From Planotetraspora sp. A-T 1434 (GTDB lineage: Bacteria > Actinomycetota > Actinomycetes > Streptosporangiales > Streptosporangiaceae), in contig NZ_JAOEGB010000017.1 in the NCBI RefSeq assembly GCF_025420585.1, forward strand, positions 62,001 to 126,000: 64,000 nucleotides of DNA, in the 5' to 3' direction. The translations under genes were made by a program, and so were the position numbers. This document shows, piece after piece, positions 41,127 to 49,356 of the stretch. Each line of letters opens with the position of its first letter. The stretch's first letter is position 1. Under the pieces are notes generated by a model. It had not been told where the DNA came from. It was given only the letters and a program-made list of their open reading frames with translations, and made no database searches.

Positions 41127-43403
41127 ATGGACGTGGACATCTGGGCCTGGGTCGCCGGCACCCAGCGGGAACTGCACGAAGCCGGCAACGCCGGCCTGGC
41201 GATGGCGCTGGGCGACGTGCCCGCGCAGGCGCTGGAAGGCCGGTACGCGCAGCTTGACGTCGTGGCACCCGCCGTGGCCCAGCACGCGGAGACGCTCGGC
41301 CAGCCCTGGCTGGAGCTGTTCGCGCGCTACTGGCACGTGCTCGGCCGCGTCGGCGACCGGGCCAACGGCGCCGTCGCGCTCGAGGACGCCGCCGCGCTGG
41401 TGGAGTTCGCCGCCCGTGACGACGTCCGCGACTGCCCCTCCGCGCCCGCCGCGGTGGAGGCGCTGGCCATCACCCAGGCGAACACCGACGGCCCCGGCTA
41501 CGCGGAGGCCAGGCTGGCCGCCCTGGGCGCCGCCCTCGACGGCGTCGGGCCCGAGTCGCTCGCGTTCTCCGGGCTGGTCACGCAGTACGTCGCCGCCCTC
41601 ATCGACGCCGGCCAGGCCGGCGAGGCCGTAGGTTACGCCGAGGCCGCGGTCGAACGGCTGAGCGGGGCCGGCCGGGAGGCGAGCTGGGAGCTGGGGGCGA
41701 CCGCCGCCCGCGCGCTGCTCGCCGTGGGCCGCGCGGACGACGCCCTGACCGCGCTGGAGGCGGCGACCGGTTTCAAGCCGGACGACCCGGTCGCGAAGGG
41801 CCGCCGCGAGGGGCTGCTCAAGTCGCTCATCCTGGCCACCCTCGGCCGCACGGAGGAGGCCGTGGACGCGCTGCCCGACCTCGACGTGGTCGGCGACCAC
41901 CCCCGCGACTGGGTGGAGTGGGGCCGCGCCGTCGCCCTTCTGGCCGGGAGCGGCTCCATCGCCAACACCTGGCAGCTCGGTCGCATCCTGCGCCAGTGGA
42001 TCACCTATTTCCAGACGATGGGCGGCCACCGCGCCCGGTTCGAGCTGGCGCTGACGGCGGGCCGCCTCGCCATCGCCCGGCAGGGCCTGTGGCAGGCCCG
42101 GCTGCTCGCCGACGAGGCGGAAGCCGTTCTGGCCGACCTCGAGAACACCGACGGTCTTCCCGAGCGGATCGCCGAGCTGCGCGCCGCCGTGGACCGGGCT
42201 CCCGAGCTGCCGCCGCCCGGCCCCCAGGATGAGCTGGTCGCCTACTTCGAGGCCGCCGACGGCCGCACCGCCGACCCCGAGCGCTGGGTCGGCTGGCTGT
42301 GGCCGCTGTCCGGCACGGACCTGGAGGCCACCCGCCGCCACACCACCACGCTGGGCTTCCTCGGCTACTCCGCCGCGGGGGCCGACATCTACTGGGCCAT
42401 GGTGGACGGCGACCCGGCCGCCGCGGACCCGGAGGACATCGCCTACCTGACGGGCCTGCTGATCGAGGCCGGGCAGGACGAGCGGGTGGAGCGGCTCGCG
42501 GAACGCCTGCCGGAGAGCCAGTCCCACCTCGCCCTCGCCCGCCTCTACCGGGCCCGCGAGCGCTGGGAGGAGACCGCGGCCGAGGCGGAGCTGGCCGTCG
42601 CGGCGGGCGCCCTGGTGGAGGGCAGCCGTCTGTGGTCCGGCGCGGTCCAGCAGCTCGGCGACAACGCCAAGGCCGCCGACATCCTGCGTCCCCTGCTCGA
42701 GCTGGAGGACCGCGAGGAGGAGGACGTCTGGCGGTTGATCGTCCTGGCGACCGCCGCCGAGGACTGGGCGACCGTCCGGGCCGCCGCCGCGACGCTCGGC
42801 ATGCCGCTCCAGTCGGAGGAGGGGCCCATCGAGGAAGAGTGGCACCTCATCCGCGCCATCCTCCCGGCTCCGGACGGCAGCCAGCGCGAGGTGCTGGCCG
42901 TACGGACCGGTCCGGCGACCGCCCGCCTCGCCATCCCGCAGCCGCGCGGCATGGAGTACAACGCCGGCGACGTGATCGTGGTGGACCCCCGGCCGCTGGA
43001 GCCGATCCCCGAGGACCCGCAGGAGCGCGAGAGCTTCGTCATCCCGTTCGCCGGGGTGTCGATGCTGTGGCCCGGCGGCTACACGAGCTGGTTCTTCGAC
43101 GGGGCCGCCCCGTCGGAGGACGAGTGGGCCGAGTTCAACGAGCTGCTCGCCGAGCGGGGCTGGCCGATGTGGGTCTACAGCGACGAGGGTTACCACGTCA
43201 CCCATCCGGCCACCGGGGAGCGGCTGCCGGGCGTGTTCGGCTGGATCGCCGTGCCGCCGACCGTGACCCCCTCCGAGCTCGACGCCGTGCTCGACGACGC
43301 CACGGAGCAGTGGGTCCACCCGCTGTCCTGGCTCGACCTGGCCCGCGAGGTCGGGGTCGAGACGGAGCGGCACGAGCGGATCGTCAAGGAGTACGGCCTC
43401 TGA
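41127..43403 (+). CDS. Large TPR-like helical-repeat protein of unknown function
   Basis: 758 residues from ATG 41127; ATG 41097 gives ten more. It has no signal peptide or membrane segment. The first 560 residues are Ala/Leu-rich helical hairpins resembling TPRs (for example AGQAGEAVGYAEAAVERLSG and LALARLYRARERWEETAAEA). The last 180 residues form a different, beta-rich domain with QPRGMEYNAGDVIVVDPRPL and WPGGYTSWFFDGAAPSEDEW. It is probably a scaffold or protein-binding protein; I do not recognise a named family. It sits between dapF and an SDR gene. The hflX gene, often close to dapF, is 17 kb further on. Confidence 0.75.
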   Translation: MDVDIWAWVAGTQRELHEAGNAGLAMALGDVPAQALEGRYAQLDVVAPAVAQHAETLGQPWLELFARYWHVLGRVGDRANGAVALEDAAALVEFAARDDVRDCPSAPAAVEALAITQANTDGPGYAEARLAALGAALDGVGPESLAFSGLVTQYVAALIDAGQAGEAVGYAEAAVERLSGAGREASWELGATAARALLAVGRADDALTALEAATGFKPDDPVAKGRREGLLKSLILATLGRTEEAVDALPDLDVVGDHPRDWVEWGRAVALLAGSGSIANTWQLGRILRQWITYFQTMGGHRARFELALTAGRLAIARQGLWQARLLADEAEAVLADLENTDGLPERIAELRAAVDRAPELPPPGPQDELVAYFEAADGRTADPERWVGWLWPLSGTDLEATRRHTTTLGFLGYSAAGADIYWAMVDGDPAAADPEDIAYLTGLLIEAGQDERVERLAERLPESQSHLALARLYRARERWEETAAEAELAVAAGALVEGSRLWSGAVQQLGDNAKAADILRPLLELEDREEEDVWRLIVLATAAEDWATVRAAAATLGMPLQSEEGPIEEEWHLIRAILPAPDGSQREVLAVRTGPATARLAIPQPRGMEYNAGDVIVVDPRPLEPIPEDPQERESFVIPFAGVSMLWPGGYTSWFFDGAAPSEDEWAEFNELLAERGWPMWVYSDEGYHVTHPATGERLPGVFGWIAVPPTVTPSELDAVLDDATEQWVHPLSWLDLAREVGVETERHERIVKEYGL

Positions 43404-43455
43404 TCCACCGCCCGGACGGAGCGGTCTAGAATCACGTTCGGCTTAGGAGGTCGGC

Positions 43456-44217
43456 GTGGTGCTGGAGCGGTTCAGGTTGGATGGCAAGGTGGCCATCGTC
43501 ACGGGGGCGTCGTCGGGGCTCGGCGTCGCCTTCGCCCGAGGGCTCGCCGAGGCGGGCGCCGACATCGCGATCGGCGCCCGTCGCAAGGAAAGGCTGGAGG
43601 AGACCCGGCGGCTGGTCGAGGAGACCGGGCGCCGTTGCCTCGCCGTCGCGACGGACGTCACCGTCCCCGAGGAGTGCCAGGCTCTCGTCGACGCGACCGT
43701 CGCCGAGTTCAGCCAGGTCGACATCCTGATCAACAACGCCGGGGTCGGCACCGCCGTCCCGGCTCTGCGGGAGACGCCCGAGCAGTTCCGCCAGGTGGTC
43801 GACATCAACCTGCACGGGACCTACTGGATGGCGCAGGCGTGCGCGCGCGTCATGCGGCCGGGGTCCTCGATCGTCAACGTCGGGAGCGTGCTCGGGGAGA
43901 CGACCGCCGGCCTGCCGCAGGCGGCGTACAGCGCGTCCAAGGCCGCCGTCACCGGGCTCACCCGCGACCTCGCCCAGCAGTGGACCCCGCGCCGGGGCAT
44001 CCGGGTCAACTGCCTGGAGCCCGGGTTCTTCGACTCCGAGATGACGGAGCAGTACCCCGACGGCTACCTCGACCGGATGGGCGAGCAGCGCGTCCTGATG
44101 AGGCGGCCGGGAGATCCCGCCGAACTGGTCGCCGCCGCCGTCTTCCTCGCCTCGGACGCGGGCTCGTACGTCACCGGAGTGGTTCTTCCGGTCGACGGGG
44201 GCATTCTGGTCACCTAA
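43456..44217 (+). CDS. Short-chain dehydrogenase/reductase
   Basis: A 253-residue classical SDR: TGASSGLG cofactor motif near 17-24, ILINNAGVG, the catalytic serine in VNVGSVLGE, YSASKAAV, and the C-terminal VTGVVLPVDGG. GTG 43456 has a textbook TTAGGAGG ribosome site and a TAGAAT -10 element at 43427-43432. It resembles 3-oxoacyl-ACP reductase-like and glucose dehydrogenase-like enzymes; the substrate is not determinable. It appears to be a single-gene transcript. Confidence 0.92.
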   Translation: MVLERFRLDGKVAIVTGASSGLGVAFARGLAEAGADIAIGARRKERLEETRRLVEETGRRCLAVATDVTVPEECQALVDATVAEFSQVDILINNAGVGTAVPALRETPEQFRQVVDINLHGTYWMAQACARVMRPGSSIVNVGSVLGETTAGLPQAAYSASKAAVTGLTRDLAQQWTPRRGIRVNCLEPGFFDSEMTEQYPDGYLDRMGEQRVLMRRPGDPAELVAAAVFLASDAGSYVTGVVLPVDGGILVT

Positions 44218-44342
44218 AGATCACGACGTGGCACTCGGGCTCCCCAAGTGATCTGGCGCCCTGGTCGTGGCCCGCACGCATCGCGAGCAGATGGGCACTC
44301 TCCGTAGCCGATACGTGGAATACTCGGCCGGTGGGAGGTCAC

Positions 44343-45284
44343 ATGATGAGGTTCCGTCTCCTCGCCGGGGTGCTCACCGCCGCGCTGACCTTGACCGCCT
44401 GTGGCGGAGGGGGTGCGGCCGAGCCGGACGCGGTCCCCGCCGGGACGGTACGGCTCGCCCTCAACCGGTGGGTCGGGTACGAGGCAAGCGCCGCCGTGGT
44501 GGCCTACCTCCTCAAGCACGAGCTCGGCTACACCGTCGAGCTGGTGAAGAGCGACGAGGCCGACGCCTGGAAGGGCTTCGAGACCGGGACCGTCGACGTG
44601 GTGATCGAGAACTGGGCGCACCCCGAGCTCAAGAAGGAGTACATCGAGCAGAAGAACGTCGCCGTCACCGCAGGGGAGACCGGCAACAAGGGTGTCATCG
44701 GGTGGTACGTCCCCGAGTGGATGGCGCAGAAGTATCCCGACATCACGGACTATCGGAACCTGGCGAAGTACCGCGGCCTGTTCAGGACCGACAAGAGCGG
44801 TGACCTGGGGCAGTTCCTGGCGGGCGACCCGTCGTTCGTGACCAACGACGAGGCGCTGATCAAGAACCTCGGCCTGCCGTACAAGGTGGTCTACGCGGGC
44901 AGCGAGGACGCGCTGATCGCCGAGGCGCGGAAGGCCGGCGAGGAGCGCACGCCGCTGCTCATGTACTTCTACGAGCCCCAGTGGCTGTTCAGCCGGCTCA
45001 AGCTCGTCAAGGTCAACCTCCCGCCGTACGCCATCGGGTGTGACACCGACCCGAAGAAGATCGCCTGCGACTACCCGCCCTACCTGCTGGACAAGATCGT
45101 CAGCCGGAGGTTCGCGAGCACCGGCGGCAAGGCGTACGAGCTGGTGAAGAACTTCAAATGGACGAACGACGACCAGAACGCCGTGGCGTACGACATCGCC
45201 GTGAACAAGCTGTCCGCTGAGGCGGCGGCGCGGAAGTGGGCCGAGGCCAACAAGATCGTCTGGCAGGCCTGGATCCCGACCTAG
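44343..45284 (+). CDS. Glycine betaine/proline-type ABC binding lipoprotein
   Basis: A 313-residue OpuAC-family protein. The signal peptide ends in a lipobox (TLTAC, Cys about 20). The mature part has VRLALNRWVGYEASAAVVAY, VDVVIENWAHPELKKEYIEQ and KVNLPPYAIGCDTDPKKIAC, the last with two cysteines. ATG 44343 follows a GGGAGG ribosome site. It should bind a quaternary amine such as glycine betaine or choline. No permease or ATPase gene is adjacent, so it either serves a transporter encoded elsewhere or has another role. Confidence 0.9.
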   Translation: MMRFRLLAGVLTAALTLTACGGGGAAEPDAVPAGTVRLALNRWVGYEASAAVVAYLLKHELGYTVELVKSDEADAWKGFETGTVDVVIENWAHPELKKEYIEQKNVAVTAGETGNKGVIGWYVPEWMAQKYPDITDYRNLAKYRGLFRTDKSGDLGQFLAGDPSFVTNDEALIKNLGLPYKVVYAGSEDALIAEARKAGEERTPLLMYFYEPQWLFSRLKLVKVNLPPYAIGCDTDPKKIACDYPPYLLDKIVSRRFASTGGKAYELVKNFKWTNDDQNAVAYDIAVNKLSAEAAARKWAEANKIVWQAWIPT

Positions 45285-45312
45285 AAGATCCCGCTTCCCC
45301 CGTATTGCGCAT

Positions 45313-45342
45313 TTGTTGCCATCCCTTGGGAATTGCTATACC
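45313..45342 (+). promoter_or_regulatory. Candidate promoter of the HNH lipoprotein gene
   Basis: TTGTTG (45313-45318) and TATACC (45337-45342) are 18 bases apart in an AT-rich stretch, followed by an AAGGAG ribosome site at 45357-45362. Fairly good vegetative-type promoter by eye. Confidence 0.55.
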
Positions 45343-45368
45343 TAGTAGCGATACCTAAGGAGTGGCAT

Positions 45369-46148
45369 TTGGGCGGCGGGCGTGGATCGCGGCTGTTCGT
45401 CGGCGTCTCGGTGGCGGTGGCCGTATTAGCCGGATGTGGTCCGGCGGGGGACCTCTCCATCGACAAGCCGGGACGGATTGGAAGCGACAAGGGCGACGGC
45501 AAGGGCGGCGACGGCACCAGCCGGGGCGCCAACCCGCTGGACAATCCGGAGGGGACCAAGCCGGGGCTGGCGCCGATCAAGTCGGACAAGGACCGGGCCG
45601 CGGCCCGGAAGCTGATCGACAAGGTGCCGACGAAGGGCCGCGGCCCGAAGACCGGCTACGACCGCGACGAGTTCGGCTACGCCTGGGCGGACAACGCAGA
45701 CGGCATCCCGTGGGCCCACAACGGCTGCGACACCCGCAACGACCTGCTCAAACGGGACGGCGTGGAGGTCAAGTTCCGGAGCGGATCCGACTGCGTCGTG
45801 ACGTCCATGACGCTGTACGACCCGTACACCGGCAAGACGATCGAGTGGAGCAAACAGGACGCGGCCGAGGTCCAGATCGACCACGTGATGCCGCTGTCCT
45901 ACGACTGGCAGATGGGCGCGTCCCGCTGGAGCGACGGCAAGCGCAAGCAGATCGCCAACGACCCGCTGAACCTGCTGCCGGTGGACGGCTCGACCAACTC
46001 CTCCAAGGGCGACTCCGGCCCCGCGTCGTGGCTGCCGCCGGTCAAGGGCATCCGCTGCTCGTACGCCGTCCGGTTCGCCCAGGTCGCCCTCAAGTACGAC
46101 CTTCCGGTGACCACGGCCGACAAGGCGGCGATGCTGGAGCAGTGCTGA
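45369..46148 (+). CDS. Secreted HNH-family nuclease lipoprotein (DUF1524-like)
   Basis: 259 residues from TTG 45369, chosen for its AAGGAG ribosome site six bases upstream. The short signal peptide ends in VLAGC, so it is a lipoprotein. A Gly/Asp/Lys-rich linker (about 35-70) leads to a nuclease domain: YDRDEFGYAWADNADGIPWA, NGCDTRNDLL, the catalytic VQIDHVMPLSYDW, NDPLNLLPVDGSTNSSKGD and WLPP. This is the DUF1524/HNH layout with conserved Asp-His and two asparagines. It may degrade external DNA, possibly for nutrients or defence; the role is inferred. Confidence 0.88.
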   Translation: MGGGRGSRLFVGVSVAVAVLAGCGPAGDLSIDKPGRIGSDKGDGKGGDGTSRGANPLDNPEGTKPGLAPIKSDKDRAAARKLIDKVPTKGRGPKTGYDRDEFGYAWADNADGIPWAHNGCDTRNDLLKRDGVEVKFRSGSDCVVTSMTLYDPYTGKTIEWSKQDAAEVQIDHVMPLSYDWQMGASRWSDGKRKQIANDPLNLLPVDGSTNSSKGDSGPASWLPPVKGIRCSYAVRFAQVALKYDLPVTTADKAAMLEQC

Positions 46149-46194
46149 GCCGGTAGCGGAGCTCGGGCCGTCCGACGCCGCCACCCCTTGCCGC

Positions 46195-46453
46195 TGATCA
46201 TGCACATGTTCCCGCACGCGCCGTCCTGCCTGGCCCTTTGCGCGGCGTGATCATGCACGCATTCCCGTACGCGCCGCGCTACCTGGCGCTTTGTGCGTCG
46301 TGATCATGCATGACGAGGGTGCGCCCGACGGCCGGACACCGCAGATCACTGACATTGTCGGCCCTGATCAGACCGTGTACGGCGGAATCCATGCATGATC
46401 ACAATCCGGGGAATCCCATGTCCCCGAGCTTCCCGGGAAACCGTGCATGATCA
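46195..46453. repeat. Five-copy TGATCATGCA motif array in helical phase
   Basis: The 340-base gap between the HNH gene and the CU044_5270 gene contains three direct copies of TGATCATGCA (46195, 46248, 46301) and two inverted copies TGCATGATCA (46392, 46444). The direct copies are 53 bp apart and the inverted ones 52 bp, close to five helical turns, so the sites face the same side. The first two 53-bp units are similar throughout (CCCGCACGCGCC / CCCGTACGCGCC inside). No gene or terminator is obvious. Protein binding or a mobile repeat family are both possible. Confidence 0.85.
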
Positions 46454-46488
46454 CGGCGACGGTTACCTGACCGGCCCTAGCCTCGCGG

Positions 46489-47568
46489 TCAGGCGCAGCC
46501 GGCGGCGGGGTCGTCGACCTTGGGAGCTGTGTCGTCGACGGACACCTCCAGCTGGGCCGTCGACGCGACCAGGCTGCCGACGGGCGACTTCGCCTCCTTC
46601 TCGTCGACCACGACGCCGCGCTCCCCGAGCAGCTCGTAGGTCTTCGGGTCGAAGATGATGTCCTCCCGGACGCCGTTGGACACGCGCCCGACGCCGATGC
46701 CCCTGCGACCGGCGGCGTCCTCGGCGTCCTCGCTCACCGTGACCCCCGGGATCGTCCCGGCCGCCTTGAAGAGCGCGGCGCGCTGGGCGGCCGGCATGTA
46801 GGTCTCCCTCAGCAGGTCGCCCACGGCCGTCCATGCGGCGTCGTCGGGGGACGCGCTGCCTTTCTTGGAGTAGAGGTAGGCGCGCATGCCGTCCGGACCC
46901 GTGGGGAGCTTCTTCAGCTCGATGTACGCCGTGTCCGGCACAGTGGGGCAGGCGGGCAGCTTGTCCCACTCGACGCCCTGCTCCGCGTAGGCCGCCTTCG
47001 GGATCGGCCAGCCCGGGTAGGCCTTCGGGTCCAGAAACTCCCGCTTGAGCGCGCCGTCCCTCGTCCCGTCGGCCGAGAGCCAGATCGTGCGCTTCGATCG
47101 GTAGAGGTAGCGGGTCTCCTTGTCCGTCTCGCCGGTCTTGACGTCAGCCATGCCGCCCCCGAACGCCCCGTACATCGTCTGCGAGGTCACCTTGATGAAC
47201 TGGTCGTCGCGCGGGCTGAGGTCGGTCACGGCCCGCGCGGCCTTGCCGAGCACCTCGACCGCGGACATCTTCGAGATCTTCGGTAGCGCCACGACGGCCG
47301 AGCCTGAGCCGCCCGTGCCATGGCTGCCTGTGGCCTGCGAGCCGATGCCCTGCGTGCCGGTGTGCGGCGCCGGGGCGAGCACACCGACCGCGACGACGCC
47401 CGCCGCCGCGGCCGTGGCCACGCCCGCGAAGGCGATGCCGTACGGCTTCCGCCGCCGCGCCGGGGCCGAGGCCCCGGTCAGCCCGCGCCGGGCGGCCATC
47501 TTGGCCGTGACAGAGTAGGGCGCGGCCTCCGGCCGGGCCTGGCTGATCATGTCGATTTCGTCGTTCAC
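46489..47568 (-). CDS. CU044_5270-family membrane protein (sigma-factor partner)
   Basis: A 359-residue protein of the actinomycete CU044_5270 family, which is almost always encoded next to an ECF-like sigma factor. The N-terminal cytoplasmic part (about 1-42) could hold the sigma factor. A single membrane segment follows (about 43-66, IAFAGVATAAAAGVVAVGVL) and then an extracytoplasmic domain of about 290 residues (TSQTMYGAFGGGMADV, GVREDIIFDPKTYELLGERG). It may act as an anti-sigma-like sensor. GTG 47568 overlaps the sigma stop codon, so the two are translationally coupled. Confidence 0.88.
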   Translation of the reverse strand: MNDEIDMISQARPEAAPYSVTAKMAARRGLTGASAPARRRKPYGIAFAGVATAAAAGVVAVGVLAPAPHTGTQGIGSQATGSHGTGGSGSAVVALPKISKMSAVEVLGKAARAVTDLSPRDDQFIKVTSQTMYGAFGGGMADVKTGETDKETRYLYRSKRTIWLSADGTRDGALKREFLDPKAYPGWPIPKAAYAEQGVEWDKLPACPTVPDTAYIELKKLPTGPDGMRAYLYSKKGSASPDDAAWTAVGDLLRETYMPAAQRAALFKAAGTIPGVTVSEDAEDAAGRRGIGVGRVSNGVREDIIFDPKTYELLGERGVVVDEKEAKSPVGSLVASTAQLEVSVDDTAPKVDDPAAGCA

Positions 47569-48263
47569 GGGGCGGTCTCCTCGGGGAGATGGCGGCGGAG
47601 TTTCGCGCGAATGCGGTGCAGCCGGGAGCGCACCGTCCCGACGGGGATCTTCAGGGCTTCGGCGGCCTGCTCATAGGTGAGATCGGCCCAGGCGACCAGC
47701 AGCAGCAGGTCGCGCTCGGACGCCGACAGCCGCGCGAGCGCGGCCGCCAGCGCCGGACGCAGGGCGGCCGCGCTGGCCCGCTCGGCGTTGCGCTCCTCCT
47801 CGTGGAGGTCGCCGTCGTGCGGGGCCCGGGCCAGCGCCTTCAGCCTGCGGACCTCCGACCTGCGGTGGCCGGAGATCAGGTTGCCGGCGATGCCGTACAG
47901 CCACGGCCGGGCGTCGGGCCGGCTCAGGTCGTACCGGTGCCGCTTGCGGAACGCGACGAGGAACGTCTCGGCGGTCACGTCGTCCGCATGCCCCTGGTCA
48001 TAGGAGGAGCCGGGGCCGAGCCGGCGGCTCGCGTAGGCGTGGATCTCGTCGGCATGCCGGTCGAAGACCCCGGCGAACTGGTCCGGGTCGGTCAGCGACG
48101 CGCGGATCAAACCCGCGTCGCTGGGCTCGGCCGCTCTGGCCGCCGGATGGCCGGAGGCCGGATCGCCGGGTTCCACGTCCCCGCCCTGACCCGCCAGGGC
48201 TCGCGGAACGACGAGCCGATCCCAGGGCTGCGTGTCCTGTTCGGTGGCCGACGTCCTCACCAC
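47565..48263 (-). CDS. ECF-type RNA polymerase sigma factor
   Basis: A 232-residue sigma-70 family factor. A 60-residue N-terminal extension of low complexity is followed by region 2 (FDRHADEIHAYASRRLG ... ADDVTAETFLVAFRKRHRYD, RPWLYGIAGNLISGHRR). Region 4 ends the protein (LLLLVAWADLTYEQAAEALK then IPVGTVRSRLHRIRAKLRR). GTG 48263 or 48260 is the start. Its partner, the CU044_5270 membrane protein, follows with a four-base overlap and may control it by sequestration. The regulon is unknown; the repeat array downstream of the pair is a candidate site only by position. Confidence 0.92.
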   Translation of the reverse strand: MVRTSATEQDTQPWDRLVVPRALAGQGGDVEPGDPASGHPAARAAEPSDAGLIRASLTDPDQFAGVFDRHADEIHAYASRRLGPGSSYDQGHADDVTAETFLVAFRKRHRYDLSRPDARPWLYGIAGNLISGHRRSEVRRLKALARAPHDGDLHEEERNAERASAAALRPALAAALARLSASERDLLLLVAWADLTYEQAAEALKIPVGTVRSRLHRIRAKLRRHLPEETAP

Positions 48264-48368
48264 CCGTCATGTCCGTTCATAGGGGGAATCCTCTCTTCGT
48301 CTCACCCCTACTCCGCCGGACAGGCTCAGGCGGTTCCCACCCGCAGGACGAATCCCCCTAAGGGCCCG

Positions 48369-48584
48369 TCAGCTGCGGGCGCCGCGGACCTGCAAGGAGG
48401 CGAGCAGCGTCGTGCTGGCCTCGGTTATCGCCTCCACGGCGCGCTCGAACGCCTCCGCGTTGTGCGAGGCCGGGGCGCGGAAACCGGAGATCTTCCGGAC
48501 GTACTGCAGGGCCGCCGCGTGGATGTCCTCCTCCGTGACCTCGTCGGTGAAGGGGGGCCGCAACGTCTTGATGCTTCGACACAT
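48369..48584 (-). CDS. DUF2277 family protein
   Basis: A 71-residue protein with the family signature MCRSIKTLRPPFTDEVTEED at its start and VRKISGFRAPASHNAEAFER in the middle. The function is unknown. ATG 48584 is clear from the conserved N-terminus; a longer in-frame reading to 48644 has no support. It lies 37 bases after the iclR stop on the same strand and may be the tail of the glc operon. Confidence 0.88.
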   Translation of the reverse strand: MCRSIKTLRPPFTDEVTEEDIHAAALQYVRKISGFRAPASHNAEAFERAVEAITEASTTLLASLQVRGARS

Positions 48585-48621
48585 ACGGCCATCTTCCCCG
48601 GCGAGGCCCCCTCCGCGGAAC

Positions 48622-49356
48622 TCAGGAGCCGAAGATCGCAGCACCGAAGTCGTCGGCCACCTTCCGCAGCGCCCCCGCCAGCTCGTCGCGGTCGATCGCG
48701 TCGATGCGCTCGGCGGGGCCGGACACCGACATCGCGGCGAAGGCGCGCCCGCCGTCCAGGACCGGCACGGCCATGCAGTGCACGCCGTTCTCCTCCTCGC
48801 CCAGATCCAGCGCGTACCCCTGGGTGCGGACCCGCTCCAGCTCCTCCAGCATCGCGCCGACCGTGGTGATCGTCTGGTCCGTACGGCGGGGCAGCCCGGT
48901 CCGCTCGAACACCGCCGCCGCGTCTCTGCGCTCGGCCAGCAGCACCTTGCCGACGGCCGTGCTGTGGGGGAGCACCCGCCGGCCCACCTCGGCGAACATC
49001 CGCAGGCGGCGCGGCGACGGCACCTGGGCCACGTAGACGACGAAGTCGCCCTCCAGCACCGCCAGGTTGGCCGTCTCGCCGGAGAGTTCGACCAGCTTGG
49101 CGAGGTACGGCTCGGCCCACACGGCGACCATGCGCTCGGCCGCGCCCCCGAGCCGGACCAGCGCCCCGCCCAGGGCGTACCTCCGGTCGGACTCCTGCCG
49201 GACGTACCCCCGCGCGAGCAGCGTCTGGAGCAGCCGGTGGATCGTCCCGTACGGCAGGCCGGTCCTGGCGGCGAGCTCCGACACTCCGGCCTGGCCGCCC
49301 TGCTCCGCGAGGGCCTCCAGCACGTCGAGCGCCCGGTCGACGCTCTGCACGCTCAC
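48622..49356 (-). CDS. IclR-family transcriptional regulator
   Basis: A 244-residue IclR-type protein. The winged helix is at about 4-60 (ALDVLEALAEQGGQAGVSEL, ARTGLPYGTIHRLLQTLLAR) and the effector domain at about 75-244 (LPHSTAVGKVLLA, GYALDLGEEENGVHCMAVPV). Family members often sense glyoxylate, allantoin or aromatic acids. GTG 49356 overlaps the glcF stop, making it the last gene of glcDEF-iclR. The double IclR-like operator before malate synthase (55205-55240) is a likely target, so it may coordinate making and using glyoxylate. Confidence 0.92.
   Translation of the reverse strand: MSVQSVDRALDVLEALAEQGGQAGVSELAARTGLPYGTIHRLLQTLLARGYVRQESDRRYALGGALVRLGGAAERMVAVWAEPYLAKLVELSGETANLAVLEGDFVVYVAQVPSPRRLRMFAEVGRRVLPHSTAVGKVLLAERRDAAAVFERTGLPRRTDQTITTVGAMLEELERVRTQGYALDLGEEENGVHCMAVPVLDGGRAFAAMSVSGPAERIDAIDRDELAGALRKVADDFGAAIFGS

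Noticed and set aside
47589-48869. A 426-codon + strand ORF opposite the sigma factor
   Set aside because: Antisense to the ECF sigma regions 2 and 4; no domain in its own translation.
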